Assembly: GCA_910586205.1 (NCBI GenBank)
Contig: CAJUGD010000026.1
Location: 1 to 52,544 of the forward strand
Direction of reading: 5' to 3'
Length of the DNA stretch: 52,544 nt
Source of the DNA: an uncultured Lachnospiraceae bacterium
GTDB taxonomy: Bacteria > Bacillota > Clostridia > Lachnospirales > Lachnospiraceae
Shown one piece after another: positions 9,169 to 17,912 of the stretch; the stretch's first letter is position 1, and each line of letters begins with the position of its first letter. Under the pieces are notes generated by a model, which was given only the letters and a program-made list of their open reading frames with translations, ran no database searches and was not told the DNA's origin. The position numbers and the translations under genes were made by a program.

Positions 9169-9984
9169 TTAATCAATTAATTTAATTTCACTTACTGGAT
9201 GTATTTTCCTTTTTTCTATTGGTGGAAGCTTCCCATAATCCCCATAAAGCCGCATTAGATACAGATCATAATTTTTAAAAATCTTAAACCGATATCCTTC
9301 AAAATCCTTTTCTATGTATTCGTCAAAGCATTCTCTTGGAAGGCCATATCGACATTCCTTTCGATAAGGATATGTCATATGCCGCACCAGCTCTGTTCTT
9401 TTTCTATCTGTGATATCTGCAATGATTTCCAGTAATTTTATCCACCTGTTTCTTGGAATCTTATTGAGCAAGGCATACCAATCTCTCATAAGCTTTGTTG
9501 GAGCGTTTTTCTTTCCGACCTCTGAATACAAGCCTTTTCTGATGCAAAAACAAAGAAACAAATGAAGCCTTCTGAAAATATAATGGTCCGGCACATGGTC
9601 ATACACAAAAATGTCTATAAAAACACTCTGATTCCAATTTCCATGTTCTTGACCCTCTCTTAAAAATATTGTATTGTTTCTGCGCATTTTAGAGTATCCC
9701 CAACGATAATTTTCATCTGTCCTGAAATCCTGTAAAAAAAATCGTTCTGTATCCAATTCTCTTTTACATGCATGATAAAATCTTTTATACTCAGGCCGGA
9801 GCATAACAACATCTGCATCATCATCCCAGGGAATAAAACCGTCATGTCGTATTGCTCCTAATAAAGTGCCTCCGTCCAGAGAATATTTAATGTTATATTT
9901 CCTACATATCCGATCCACTTCTTTTAGCATTTCCAGTTCTGTCATCTGAAGTTTGCGAAGCGTTTCTGAATCTAATTTAATCAT
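9169..9984 (-). CDS. LicD family phosphotransferase
   Basis: 271 residues. The LicD core motif GGTLLGAIRHDGFIPWDDD spans residues 38-56 with the acidic cluster DDDAD at 54-58. LicD-type enzymes, part of the nucleotidyltransferase-fold group with fukutin, move phosphocholine or alditol-phosphate from a CDP carrier onto glycans. Here the neighbouring upstream gene makes a CDP donor (IspD-like) and overlaps it by 8 nt, so this is the likely transferase for that donor. No transmembrane segment is obvious. The acceptor is presumably the repeat unit made by the same operon. Assignment to the family is firm; the moiety transferred is inference. Confidence 0.85.
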   Translation of the reverse strand: MIKLDSETLRKLQMTELEMLKEVDRICRKYNIKYSLDGGTLLGAIRHDGFIPWDDDADVVMLRPEYKRFYHACKRELDTERFFLQDFRTDENYRWGYSKMRRNNTIFLREGQEHGNWNQSVFIDIFVYDHVPDHYIFRRLHLFLCFCIRKGLYSEVGKKNAPTKLMRDWYALLNKIPRNRWIKLLEIIADITDRKRTELVRHMTYPYRKECRYGLPRECFDEYIEKDFEGYRFKIFKNYDLYLMRLYGDYGKLPPIEKRKIHPVSEIKLID

Positions 9985-10681
9985 TTTTCTGCCTCAACAT
10001 TGCCTTAAAAATCTCAATATCGTCTTTTGTCGTTATTTTAATATTTTTTGTAGATCCCCTTGAAAAATATAAAGTTTTCCCTAACTCAACCATCATGGTA
10101 TTTGCATATGCAGATGACTGTATTCCTATATTGTTGTGAAAAGCCATCTCATATGCATTCATTAATTCTCCATACTTATATGCCTGAGGAGTTTGAAGTA
10201 TTTTCAGGCAATCTCTTGGAATATATTCTTTTGATGATATCTCTCCATCTATCCTAAAAATCTGTTCGTAAACAGGCAAAGCGGTTATCCCATTCCCATA
10301 CTTATTACACACTTCTATACAAGAATCAATAATTTCGTGTTCGACCATTGGCCTGATTCCATCATGGATAATTACAATATCATTTTCACTACATTCATTT
10401 TCCAAATTTTTCAATCCAAAATATATGGATTCCTGACTGCTGCTTCCGCCGGCTGTGATCCATTTTAATTTTGCAATACCATACTGTAATGCATATGCTG
10501 CTAAAATGTCCTCCCATCCTTTCAGGCATACAACTTCTATTGCATCTATTTTTTTTGAATTTTGAAATTTCTCCAGTATATAAATAATAATTGGTTTATC
10601 AAATACATTAATAAACTGCTTCGGCACATGTTGTCCCGTCCTATGCCCCACTCCCGCTGCTATAATAATGGCTGTGTTCAT
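9977..10681 (-). CDS. IspD/TarI-like cytidylyltransferase
   Basis: 234 residues from ATG 10681 (GGGG 6 nt upstream; upstream codons overlap the preceding gene and are not needed). Motifs of the IspD family are clear: AAGVGHR at 8-14, PKQF at 20-23 (CTP-binding Lys21), AGGSSSQES at 77-85, IHDGIRPMV at 105-113 and TPQAY. IspD makes CDP-methylerythritol; relatives TarI, Bcs1 and ISPD make CDP-ribitol. Which polyol phosphate is used here cannot be told from motifs. The adjacent DXS-like enzyme and SDR suggest a deoxy-alditol or methylerythritol-like phosphate; LicD downstream suggests its transfer to a glycan. Coupled to licD by an 8-nt overlap. Confidence 0.85.
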   Translation of the reverse strand: MNTAIIIAAGVGHRTGQHVPKQFINVFDKPIIIYILEKFQNSKKIDAIEVVCLKGWEDILAAYALQYGIAKLKWITAGGSSSQESIYFGLKNLENECSENDIVIIHDGIRPMVEHEIIDSCIEVCNKYGNGITALPVYEQIFRIDGEISSKEYIPRDCLKILQTPQAYKYGELMNAYEMAFHNNIGIQSSAYANTMMVELGKTLYFSRGSTKNIKITTKDDIEIFKAMLRQKND

Positions 10682-10683
10682 CT

Positions 10684-11745
10684 CTATCCCCATTCTGTCC
10701 CTTGAAATGCCAGTGTCCTCTGTAACCCCTCTTTTATGGAATATCGTGGATTCCATCCTAAATCTGATATTTTCGAAATATCTAATAATGCTTTTGTCGC
10801 TTTAGAATAACCTTCTGCTTCTTTACTATCCGGAATATCAAACCTTACTTTTGTACCTGCCAAACTTGCTATATAATCGGCCAAATCTGCTAAAGTAATG
10901 TCTGATTCAAATCCCGATACATTATATGCCTCTCCGTTTACTCCCTTCGCAAGAAGGAATAGTATAGCGCTCACAACATCAGCGACATAAACATAAGAAT
11001 AAAACTGGTCTCCCTTACTTTTCAGAACAATATTCTCCTTATGTATTGCTTTACATATAAATTGTGATAATGCTTTGGAATCCTCTTTCAAGAGGCCAGG
11101 CCCATAAGCCCGCGAGATTCTTAGAATCACACAATCTAAATTTTTTTCTTTAATATATGCTTGGCAAAGCGACTCCCCCAATCTTTTTCCTTCCGGATAT
11201 CCTGCCCGAAGTGTATTGCAATTTATATATCCCAAATAATTTTCATCGAACTTGTCCACATCTTTCTTATTCTCACCATAAATCTCCACAGATGACATAA
11301 AAATAAACCTTTTGCAGCTATGATTTGATGCAAACTCCAATACATTATTCGTCCCTATTGTATTTGTCAGTATGGTTTCTATGGGCCTTGCTGAATAGTA
11401 AATCGGGTGTGTATTGCTGGCCCCGTGAATAAAATAATCAATGTTTTCTGCAATCTGGATATTATCTCTGTTAATATCCGATTGTATTAATTTAAAACAG
11501 TCCATACCTTCATAGTTGGCAAACCGCCAACGGGCGGCTTCTAAATTTCTTACCACGCCATAAACGTTACAGTTCAAGTGATAAGACTGATTTGCATACA
11601 TAATGGTATCCACCAGCATGCTGCCAATAAGCCCTCTTGTACCTGTAATAACAAATATTTTATCTTTTAATATTTTAAATATATCTTTGTATTCTAAAAT
11701 GTCTTTTAATTCTGTTTCATATTGACTGTTTTCGTAATATTTCAT
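10684..11745 (-). CDS. NAD-dependent epimerase/dehydratase (extended SDR)
   Basis: 353 residues. Cofactor motif TGTRGLIG at 34-41, HGASNTHP at 107-114, SSVEIYG at 151-157, catalytic Tyr183-x3-Lys187 in AGYPEGKR, and ISRAYGPG. These match extended SDRs acting on nucleotide sugars. The 30-residue N-terminal extension before the Rossmann fold is slightly long. The stop codon is 2 nt before the cytidylyltransferase ATG. In context it could act on a nucleotide sugar or reduce the DXS-like product; the fold alone does not decide. GAGGAAAAT directly precedes the ATG, so the start is secure. Confidence 0.85.
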   Translation of the reverse strand: MKYYENSQYETELKDILEYKDIFKILKDKIFVITGTRGLIGSMLVDTIMYANQSYHLNCNVYGVVRNLEAARWRFANYEGMDCFKLIQSDINRDNIQIAENIDYFIHGASNTHPIYYSARPIETILTNTIGTNNVLEFASNHSCKRFIFMSSVEIYGENKKDVDKFDENYLGYINCNTLRAGYPEGKRLGESLCQAYIKEKNLDCVILRISRAYGPGLLKEDSKALSQFICKAIHKENIVLKSKGDQFYSYVYVADVVSAILFLLAKGVNGEAYNVSGFESDITLADLADYIASLAGTKVRFDIPDSKEAEGYSKATKALLDISKISDLGWNPRYSIKEGLQRTLAFQGTEWG

Positions 11746-11823
11746 ATTTTCCTCATAACAAAAACTCTGTTTTATATCAAAATCTGATTACAGATGCATA
11801 TAAAAAATCTGATGCATAAGTAC

Positions 11824-12030
11824 GACAATTTCATACTTTACATCAGATCTTTCTTTTATACTACCGGCCGCCACAATCACATCTGGACTATATAGGATTT
11901 CTCTGCCTCAGCCACTCCTCTCCTTAGTCCACACATCAGACATATCCTCAAGTCCATCACGCTTCCAGGGATTTCTTCATCTATGTAAACAGAGTGCTTT
12001 TTTAAATCTGATGTAAAGTATGAAATTGTC
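11824..12030. repeat. 207-bp element with perfect 25-bp terminal inverted repeats
   Basis: The 341-bp gap between the SDR and cytidylyltransferase-fusion genes holds a perfect 25-bp inverted repeat: arm one 11824-11848 (begins GACAATTTCATAC), arm two 12006-12030, with 157 bp between. AAGTAC stands directly before the left arm (11818-11823) and one base after the right arm (12032-12037), like a short target duplication. On the minus strand a TTGACA straddles the outer edge of the right arm. The interior has a 40-codon open stretch on the minus strand of no recognised identity. Candidates are a MITE-like insertion or an invertible regulatory switch. No other genes are seen in the gap. Confidence 0.7.
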
Positions 12031-12085
12031 AAAGTACATTTCCCAATCTTTTATTCAAAAATAACAGTCACCAAAGCTCGTGCAT

Positions 12086-13432
12086 TTATCTGCTTTCCAG
12101 CCGCTTCTCCTTCCTCATAAACCGCTCCATCACATCTGCCAAAGCCACGCTTTCTCCCCTGGTCAGCTTAAAATCACTTTGATTTGCGCCGTTAATCATG
12201 GACAAAAAATCACTGATCTCATACCGAAGCCCGTCTCCCAAAAACCGCTCCGAATACTTTTCCACCTCATTCGCATTCCCATAATGAACCTCAAAATAAG
12301 TGGTTTTCCACCAGGGGGCCTCAACCACAATATATCCCTTACTTCCCGCGATCAGAAGTCGTCCTTCTGACTTCACTCCCAATCCGCAGGTGGCTGTAGC
12401 GATTGCTGCAGGATATTTAAAAGATACTTTTGTAAAGAGATCCAGCCCGTTTTCTCCCTGGATACTGTCAAACCGGATATCTTCAAAATCCTTTCCTAAA
12501 AGCTTCAGGATGGGCAGTAACACATAACTTCCCAACTCGGTAAAACTACCGCCATAACAGGTATTTGTCAGCTCTCTGCTGTCTGGCTTTTCCAATTTTG
12601 TAAAGCAAGCCTCTACATTACGGATATTTCCTATAGTTCCGCTGCAGGCGATCCCAAGCAACTTGGCAAAGCCGGGACAGTAAGCAGTTTTAATCCCTTC
12701 CAGAAGAATCAATCCACGACTCTTAGCATATTGGAACAATTCTTCCGCCTGCTTCCTTTCTAACACCATAGGCTTTTCGCACAGCACATGCTTCCCATGC
12801 TCCATCGCTGACTTAATATATCTGTAATGGGTTTCATGAGGCGATGCAATGTAAACAATATCAATAGCATCATAAAATTCTTCCAAATCTTCATAGGCAT
12901 TGATTTCCCAGCGTTCGGCAAACCGTGTTGCGCTTTCCTTGTGGGGATTGTATACTCCCTGAATGCTGACGCCGCTGACCAGCTTTGACTCAGGAATAAA
13001 CCGTTCTGCAATCCGACCGGTTCCTATGATTCCGATTCTTTGAATATGGCTGTTTTTCTCCCGCAGCATGGTGCTGGAAATGTTTTTGGTCCGTTCCAGA
13101 TAAACCACCTTACAGTAATCACTTAAATAGTCAAATTTACCTATCCAATCGGAACCTACCGTAAAAATATCAATATGGAATTTTTTGACATCATTAAACT
13201 TCTGTCCTGCCGCTTCTTCAATGATGACCTCATCGGCAAACCCGGTTTTCTTTACATTTTCAATCCGCGTCATCAAAGAATCCACCACATTCAGCTTTCC
13301 CCTGGTCTTATCATATGCCTCCGTGGTGACTCCCACAATCAGGTAATCTCCCAAAGCCTTTGCCCTCTTAAGCAGCCGGTAATGCCCCTCATGAAACAGA
13401 TCAAATGTGCCGTATGTAATAACTCTTGTCAC
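12086..13432 (-). CDS. TagD-like cytidylyltransferase fused to Gfo/Idh/MocA oxidoreductase
   Basis: 448 residues. Residues 1-125 are a glycerol-3-phosphate cytidylyltransferase-type domain: TYGTFDLFHEGH (HxGH-type at 14-17), GSDW at 93-96 and RTKNISSTMLR at 114-124. Residues 131-448 are a Gfo/Idh/MocA oxidoreductase: RIGIIGTGRIAERF at about 132-145, CEKPMVLERKQAEELF and a C-terminal sheet domain with GGSFTELGSYVL. The fusion suggests that oxidation or reduction of a sugar or polyol and its CDP activation are coupled. GTG start with GGAGG 8-9 nt upstream. It follows the TagF-like gene, the expected user of a CDP-alditol. Substrate may be glycerol-phosphate or a larger polyol phosphate; this is inference. 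Confidence 0.85.
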   Translation of the reverse strand: MTRVITYGTFDLFHEGHYRLLKRAKALGDYLIVGVTTEAYDKTRGKLNVVDSLMTRIENVKKTGFADEVIIEEAAGQKFNDVKKFHIDIFTVGSDWIGKFDYLSDYCKVVYLERTKNISSTMLREKNSHIQRIGIIGTGRIAERFIPESKLVSGVSIQGVYNPHKESATRFAERWEINAYEDLEEFYDAIDIVYIASPHETHYRYIKSAMEHGKHVLCEKPMVLERKQAEELFQYAKSRGLILLEGIKTAYCPGFAKLLGIACSGTIGNIRNVEACFTKLEKPDSRELTNTCYGGSFTELGSYVLLPILKLLGKDFEDIRFDSIQGENGLDLFTKVSFKYPAAIATATCGLGVKSEGRLLIAGSKGYIVVEAPWWKTTYFEVHYGNANEVEKYSERFLGDGLRYEISDFLSMINGANQSDFKLTRGESVALADVMERFMRKEKRLESR

Positions 13433-13497
13433 ATCTCTTTCCTCCCTGTGCCATGTTTTTTGTTTCCTTTTCTTCTGCAGCTCTATTGCTTTTCTGG

Positions 13498-16203
13498 TTA
13501 TGTCTTTGGACTTCTGCTTTGCCCCATACCCAATTTTTCCTTTGCAAACCGGTAAATCTTTTCTCCGCTTGTACCGTTATGATTGGCTGCTATTTTATGG
13601 AATGCACAAAGCTGACGGTCTTTGTCAAAAGGAGCGCCTGTTATATGTCCGTCAAGGAAGGCTGAAAGACTGTTAAAATAATTTTCTGTACAGCAGTACT
13701 GAAGCCACTCTGATTCCTCACAAAAGCCTGGCTCCTGATTTTTCAATTCTTCCAAGTCAAACTCCACTGCAATTTCCTGGAACCTATTTGTATCCAGATT
13801 CACGTCATATAATTTACAATCTGCCAGTGAGAAGAAACGATACGTCCCGGCTCCTAAGGTATCTGTCTGTCCCAAAAAGCACCCTACTGCCCAAAAGCTA
13901 TAATACCCGTTCTTTGGTGTTTCGGGCACAGGAAATGGTGGCTTCCATTCTTCCGTTTTTCCTGTCTCTCGATTCAAACAGAAAAATTGATTTCCCCAAT
14001 AGGGGGCAAAAAAGACTTTATCCTGCCAAAATGCTGCCGTAAAAAAAGGGCGTTCCATGCATTTTCGCCCAGAGGGACGGTGAGTACAGAAAAATCTGTC
14101 TGAATTCCAGGAATATTCTTTCATGTTTCCGGTTTTAGGATTCCAGCAGGTAATCGTAGTTCCAATAAAGGGAAGCAGCCAAAGCTCCTGTCCGTATGCC
14201 ATCATGACCATACAGCCGCAGGAATTTTTAGAACTTGTAGTCATAAGCTGTACCTGATTTGTATTGCTGTCTATGGCCATAACATGGTTATCCGTCGGAG
14301 ACGCCAGCATCAGATAATGTTCCCATACACAGCTTCCCCCAATCCTCCATTCCCCCTGTACTGACTGGACAAATACTTTGTTATAGCCTTTTATGTAATC
14401 GATCCGATCCTTTTTTGTATCATACCTGATGATTGCCGGATATTGGTTGGGAATTAAAAACAAATATTGTCCAATCCCCCACGCCCCAGCAAATGCCCCC
14501 TGCTGTTCCATACAATGTTCCAAACAGATTCTCCGCTTTATTTTCCAGTGTTTTCTTCTGTCTTTTTTGTCATGGAGAGACTCCGTTAGATGTCTGCCAG
14601 ACACGGCTGTTTCCCCATGTCCTTCGTAGATTTCGTCCTTTCCTTCCCCATCGTCTCCGCGGCTTTTTCCTACCACCAGAATATCCTGTGCATTGGCAGG
14701 GCACACATAAACGGTTCCGTCAATCTCAATAGCTCTGGAATAATATCCTCCCGACGAATACCTGCACAAATCACACACATACTCATACCGGTAATCGCCA
14801 TCCGGCGCATGATATAACTTGTTTCCTTGCGTCACTATCCACTCGTCCTGGTTATCCACAGAAAACCCTCTTATAATCTGTCCTCTCCAGTCCTCTGGAT
14901 CCGGGCTGCTGTGAATGTTATTATTCAAAATAAACATGGGCTTTCCCGCCAAACCAAACAATGATGTAACGGAAGTGCCGGCATCTCCTATATATCCGTC
15001 ACAAAGAGCAATGGTATCCGTAATATCCGGCGTATTGTCATAGATTCCCATATTACTTTCTATAAAGTACCGTTTCAGCCTGTCATAAACTGGGCGCAGC
15101 TCCTTTCTCATGGAATCAAAGGTAGATTCCAGCAAAGGGTGAGGACGCCATACAAGACATACATCATTTCTTCCTTCAAAGCACCGGAACACATATTCCA
15201 TTTTTTTCAAAAATCCTATCGTATCCCACAGCATCCCGTGAATGCTTGTGTTATAAAAATATGCTTTTTTCCCTTCTAGCTTCCCTTTCCAATCTTCCGG
15301 CGGTTTCTTTGGCTGGCTGCATTTCTTGATGACCCGGTCAAATTTAGGAGATCCAAAGGGCAAAAGCTTTTCTCTTGGGATTACCGGATCAAAAAATTTG
15401 CGGAATTTCTCTGATTGTATAATAATTGCATCAGCATAAAAATAAGCCTGGCACAAAGCCTGCCCCTCACTCATGCCTCCGGCAGTGGCATAGTAGGGAA
15501 TATAAATCAGACATGGGGTATGCTTTTTTAACTCACCGGAATAATACCGTGGATCAATAGTCGTCACATGGTTTCCCTGGTCATAAGGGTTGTGAATAAA
15601 AATAACATCTGGCTTTCGTTCTTCTATGTTGTAATCTCCATAAAAGGTCACAGGGACATACTCGGGAAATTCTTCCCCTTCATAGTGGAAAGTTCCAAGC
15701 GCTCCATTTTGAATACGATCATAATAGGGAATCGGCATTACATAAGCATCACAGTCCGGGTCAGCATCGGCTGCCATCCAGACACTTTCCAGAGAATCCC
15801 ACATGGAAGCTTTATAGGGAAGAAAAACCATTTCCAGGCGTACTTTTATATCATTTCTTATGCTGTTTTCAACAGGTGTCAAAGCTTTCTCAAGCTTTCT
15901 GCAGGTTTTATTGGCATTGATAAGCTGATGATTCCAAATAGCTTCATGAACCTGATAGAGCTGTTCGCAATAATCTTCCAAAAAGGGAATGGCTGTAAAG
16001 CCTTCCCCTTCTGATTCCTCTATCATATGTCCTAGCTCAATGGCGCCCTCCTGGCACTGCTCTAACAGATTCATTGCTATATCAAATTTTTTTCTCTCCA
16101 AAGCATTCTTAATTTCCAAATGTGCCTGGCTCAATAGCTTTACAAAATCTTCCGCCTGCTTTTTATGCATTTTCCTCATGTCTGTTTCGTTCCTTTTTTT
16201 CAT
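13498..16203 (-). CDS. CDP-glycerol glycerophosphotransferase-like protein with C-terminal beta-propeller-like region
   Basis: 901 residues from ATG 16203; an ATG at 16179 with AAGGA upstream is an alternative. Residues 1-120 are helical and charged. Residues 120-450 resemble the TagB/TagF transferase fold: YGDYNIEERKPDVIFIHNPYD, YIPYYAT, ADAIIIQSE, GSPKFD, WRPHPL (352-357) and GDAGTSVTSLF (406-416). Known relatives add glycerol- or ribitol-phosphate from CDP donors to teichoic acids at the membrane. From about 455 to 840, repeated strands ending in aromatic or LWLLP-like segments (GQYLFLIPNQYPAIIRYD, GQELWLLPF, KVFFAPYWGNQFFCLN) suggest a beta-propeller, possibly for glycan binding. Pairs naturally with the CDP-forming fusion enzyme 65 nt downstream. 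Transferred unit unknown. Confidence 0.75.
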   Translation of the reverse strand: MKKRNETDMRKMHKKQAEDFVKLLSQAHLEIKNALERKKFDIAMNLLEQCQEGAIELGHMIEESEGEGFTAIPFLEDYCEQLYQVHEAIWNHQLINANKTCRKLEKALTPVENSIRNDIKVRLEMVFLPYKASMWDSLESVWMAADADPDCDAYVMPIPYYDRIQNGALGTFHYEGEEFPEYVPVTFYGDYNIEERKPDVIFIHNPYDQGNHVTTIDPRYYSGELKKHTPCLIYIPYYATAGGMSEGQALCQAYFYADAIIIQSEKFRKFFDPVIPREKLLPFGSPKFDRVIKKCSQPKKPPEDWKGKLEGKKAYFYNTSIHGMLWDTIGFLKKMEYVFRCFEGRNDVCLVWRPHPLLESTFDSMRKELRPVYDRLKRYFIESNMGIYDNTPDITDTIALCDGYIGDAGTSVTSLFGLAGKPMFILNNNIHSSPDPEDWRGQIIRGFSVDNQDEWIVTQGNKLYHAPDGDYRYEYVCDLCRYSSGGYYSRAIEIDGTVYVCPANAQDILVVGKSRGDDGEGKDEIYEGHGETAVSGRHLTESLHDKKDRRKHWKIKRRICLEHCMEQQGAFAGAWGIGQYLFLIPNQYPAIIRYDTKKDRIDYIKGYNKVFVQSVQGEWRIGGSCVWEHYLMLASPTDNHVMAIDSNTNQVQLMTTSSKNSCGCMVMMAYGQELWLLPFIGTTITCWNPKTGNMKEYSWNSDRFFCTHRPSGRKCMERPFFTAAFWQDKVFFAPYWGNQFFCLNRETGKTEEWKPPFPVPETPKNGYYSFWAVGCFLGQTDTLGAGTYRFFSLADCKLYDVNLDTNRFQEIAVEFDLEELKNQEPGFCEESEWLQYCCTENYFNSLSAFLDGHITGAPFDKDRQLCAFHKIAANHNGTSGEKIYRFAKEKLGMGQSRSPKT

Positions 16204-16239
16204 AACAGCCGCACTGTTTTTACCGCAACTGCGGCAGTT
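16204..16239 (-). promoter_or_regulatory. Hairpin abutting start codon of TagF-like gene
   Basis: Plus-strand arms 16204-16213 and 16230-16239 pair over 9 of 10 positions around a 16-nt loop. The hairpin ends immediately before the ATG at 16203 and leaves no clear ribosome site for it. It could limit initiation there, favour the ATG at 16179, or close the non-coding RNA read from the right. Confidence 0.4.
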
Positions 16240-16564
16240 TCGTTTTCATTTATTAAATAAAATAAGGCATATTGGTCACCCTATGGGGTGATGGGAAGGC
16301 ACTTTTTGGCGTCTTCACTTCGCTCCCTGCTACGTCATGTTCTCCTTGAGTCCTCCCTTTGTTCAGGTTCCTGAACCTCTTGAGTCTTTTACATGTTCAC
16401 AAGGTCTTGGCATACCCAATGCGCAGGATTTCCTGCCTTCTAATGCCGTTTGTGTTTTTTATATCATGAACCCGCTGCCCGGTCCTTTCGGTAAAACCAC
16501 AGACATTGCTGCAATTTATCCAGACTGCTGTCCTTATGATCTTTACTTTTGACTTTTTGTTCCC
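16240..16564 (-). ncRNA. Candidate omega-RNA-like structured RNA downstream of tnpB-like gene
   Basis: About 325 nt without a gene, directly 3' of the tnpB-like stop codon, where omega (guide) RNAs of TnpB lie. On the minus strand it contains compact hairpins: GCAGGA/TCCTGC with a 2-nt loop, GTTCAG-GAAC-CTGAAC, and TCACCC-CATA-GGGTGA near the far end, with longer complementarity GGCAT/ATGCC. No plausible protein was found in any frame. The RNA assignment is inferred from position and folding potential; the exact ends and any guide segment cannot be fixed by eye. The promoter of the downstream TagF-like gene may also lie here. Confidence 0.4.
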
Positions 16565-17881
16565 CTAATGGTGAATAATTCGTCCTTCCATCCCCCGCTT
16601 TAAGGTGTTTCTTGCGGTGTTAGTTTTTTCTTCTGCTGTATATCCACAACTTTCACAAATAAAAGTATGATTCTCTCTTTTTCCCTCTGCCCCACAGCAG
16701 TTACATGTTCTGCTGATATCTTTTCCCATTACATCCACAAGCTCTACAGACTGTTCCCTGCATTTCTGCATCAGACGCTCTCGGATATAGCCCCTCTGCC
16801 ATAATGCCACCTGGTTGTTGATCCTTTTGCTGCGCCCTCCTGCTTTGGGAGCAGGAAGCTTTACCAAATAGATGGTTTGAGGTTTTTCTGTCTGAAAGAA
16901 CCGGTTCAGCTCCTGATTAATATAGGTATGTAATTGTTCCTCAAGCCGTCTTTTTTTTGCCTGATATTTTTTTCTTCCCGGATTTTCTTTCTTGTTGCGG
17001 CTGTAACAGATAGCCTGGCTTCGTATCCATTCGGCATAGGGAAGCTGATAGTTTCCAAACTGTTCTCCATAACAATAGCCCTCATGAGTGGTCAGCATCT
17101 TGCTCATGCCCAGGGCAATTCCCACCTGGTTTTTAAAATCTTCATGAAAATGTACTGTCACAGACACTGGAACCATGATTTCAATACTGTTTTTTATTGG
17201 ATACAATTTGATATAAAGCTGACTGCTATATTGGTTGTTATCTGTCAGCGGTACGAAAATACGTTTCCGTTTCTGTTTTGTGGAGATATAAATCCCATGA
17301 TCTTCATATCGGTAAGCCTTCTCGCTTATAGAAAATCCTTCCGCTAAGTCTGTGTGCTGCTTGATGTGGTATTTGCGCACCTGCCTGCAAAGATACCGGT
17401 GCAGCTTTACAGGCTCTACCTCTGACGCCACTTCCTCATATTTTCTCTGTATTTCCTCAGGAAGTGACACCGGATCCTCATTCAGAACAGCCGCAAATGC
17501 ATTGCCCGTTTTTAAAAGAAAGCGAAGATAATGCTTTTCCTTTGGCGTCAAATTATCATTTGCCCCTATAAGCTGTAAAACCTTTGTCTTTGTCCTGACC
17601 CACTGGCCCTTAATATCCCCCAAAGCGTCAAACACAGCCAAATAAAAATAAACACTTGGCATCTGAAGCTCTCCTCTCAGGCCGGATTTGGTCATTTCGT
17701 TTTGAACCGTATATCCCGGATATAGCTTAGAAATGCTGCTGATTCCTCCGAAACGGTCATAAACATAGTTTTTTACCTTCCTGCAGTCATCCGCAATCTC
17801 CTTAAGTTTTTCCATATCTTCCCGGGAAACCGGCTCTTTATTATACTGGCGGACCGTCTTGCACACCTTATCGTTCTGCAT
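16565..17881 (-). CDS. TnpB-like protein lacking RuvC catalytic residues
   Basis: 438 residues from ATG 17881 (AAGGA about 6 nt upstream). The C-terminus is the TnpB/IS605 OrfB zinc ribbon (Cys393, Cys396, Cys409, Cys412 in RTCNCCG...CESCGYTA) followed by NTARNTL, the usual NAARN block. The RuvC segments are recognisable but altered: VGIALGM at 253-259 has Ala256 where Asp is expected; IYLVKLPAP near 337-345 has no Glu; EEKTNTA at 417-423 has Lys where the last Asp sits. The protein is therefore probably not a nuclease. No TnpA gene is nearby. Such domesticated, nuclease-dead TnpB proteins can act as RNA-guided repressors (TldR); whether this one does is inference. Confidence 0.75.
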   Translation of the reverse strand: MQNDKVCKTVRQYNKEPVSREDMEKLKEIADDCRKVKNYVYDRFGGISSISKLYPGYTVQNEMTKSGLRGELQMPSVYFYLAVFDALGDIKGQWVRTKTKVLQLIGANDNLTPKEKHYLRFLLKTGNAFAAVLNEDPVSLPEEIQRKYEEVASEVEPVKLHRYLCRQVRKYHIKQHTDLAEGFSISEKAYRYEDHGIYISTKQKRKRIFVPLTDNNQYSSQLYIKLYPIKNSIEIMVPVSVTVHFHEDFKNQVGIALGMSKMLTTHEGYCYGEQFGNYQLPYAEWIRSQAICYSRNKKENPGRKKYQAKKRRLEEQLHTYINQELNRFFQTEKPQTIYLVKLPAPKAGGRSKRINNQVALWQRGYIRERLMQKCREQSVELVDVMGKDISRTCNCCGAEGKRENHTFICESCGYTAEEKTNTARNTLKRGMEGRIIHH

Positions 17882-17912
17882 TGTTTTTCCTTGTGGTTGA
17901 CAGAAAATTGGG

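Noticed and set aside
11849..12005. 40-codon minus-strand open stretch inside the 25-bp inverted-repeat element
   Set aside because: No start codon with a ribosome site and no recognisable motif; too short to distinguish from chance, so noted only in the element description.
13430..13434. ATG overlapping the GTG start of the cytidylyltransferase fusion
   Set aside because: The ATG is in another frame and is followed at once by TGA; the GTG with GGAGG upstream is the supported start.
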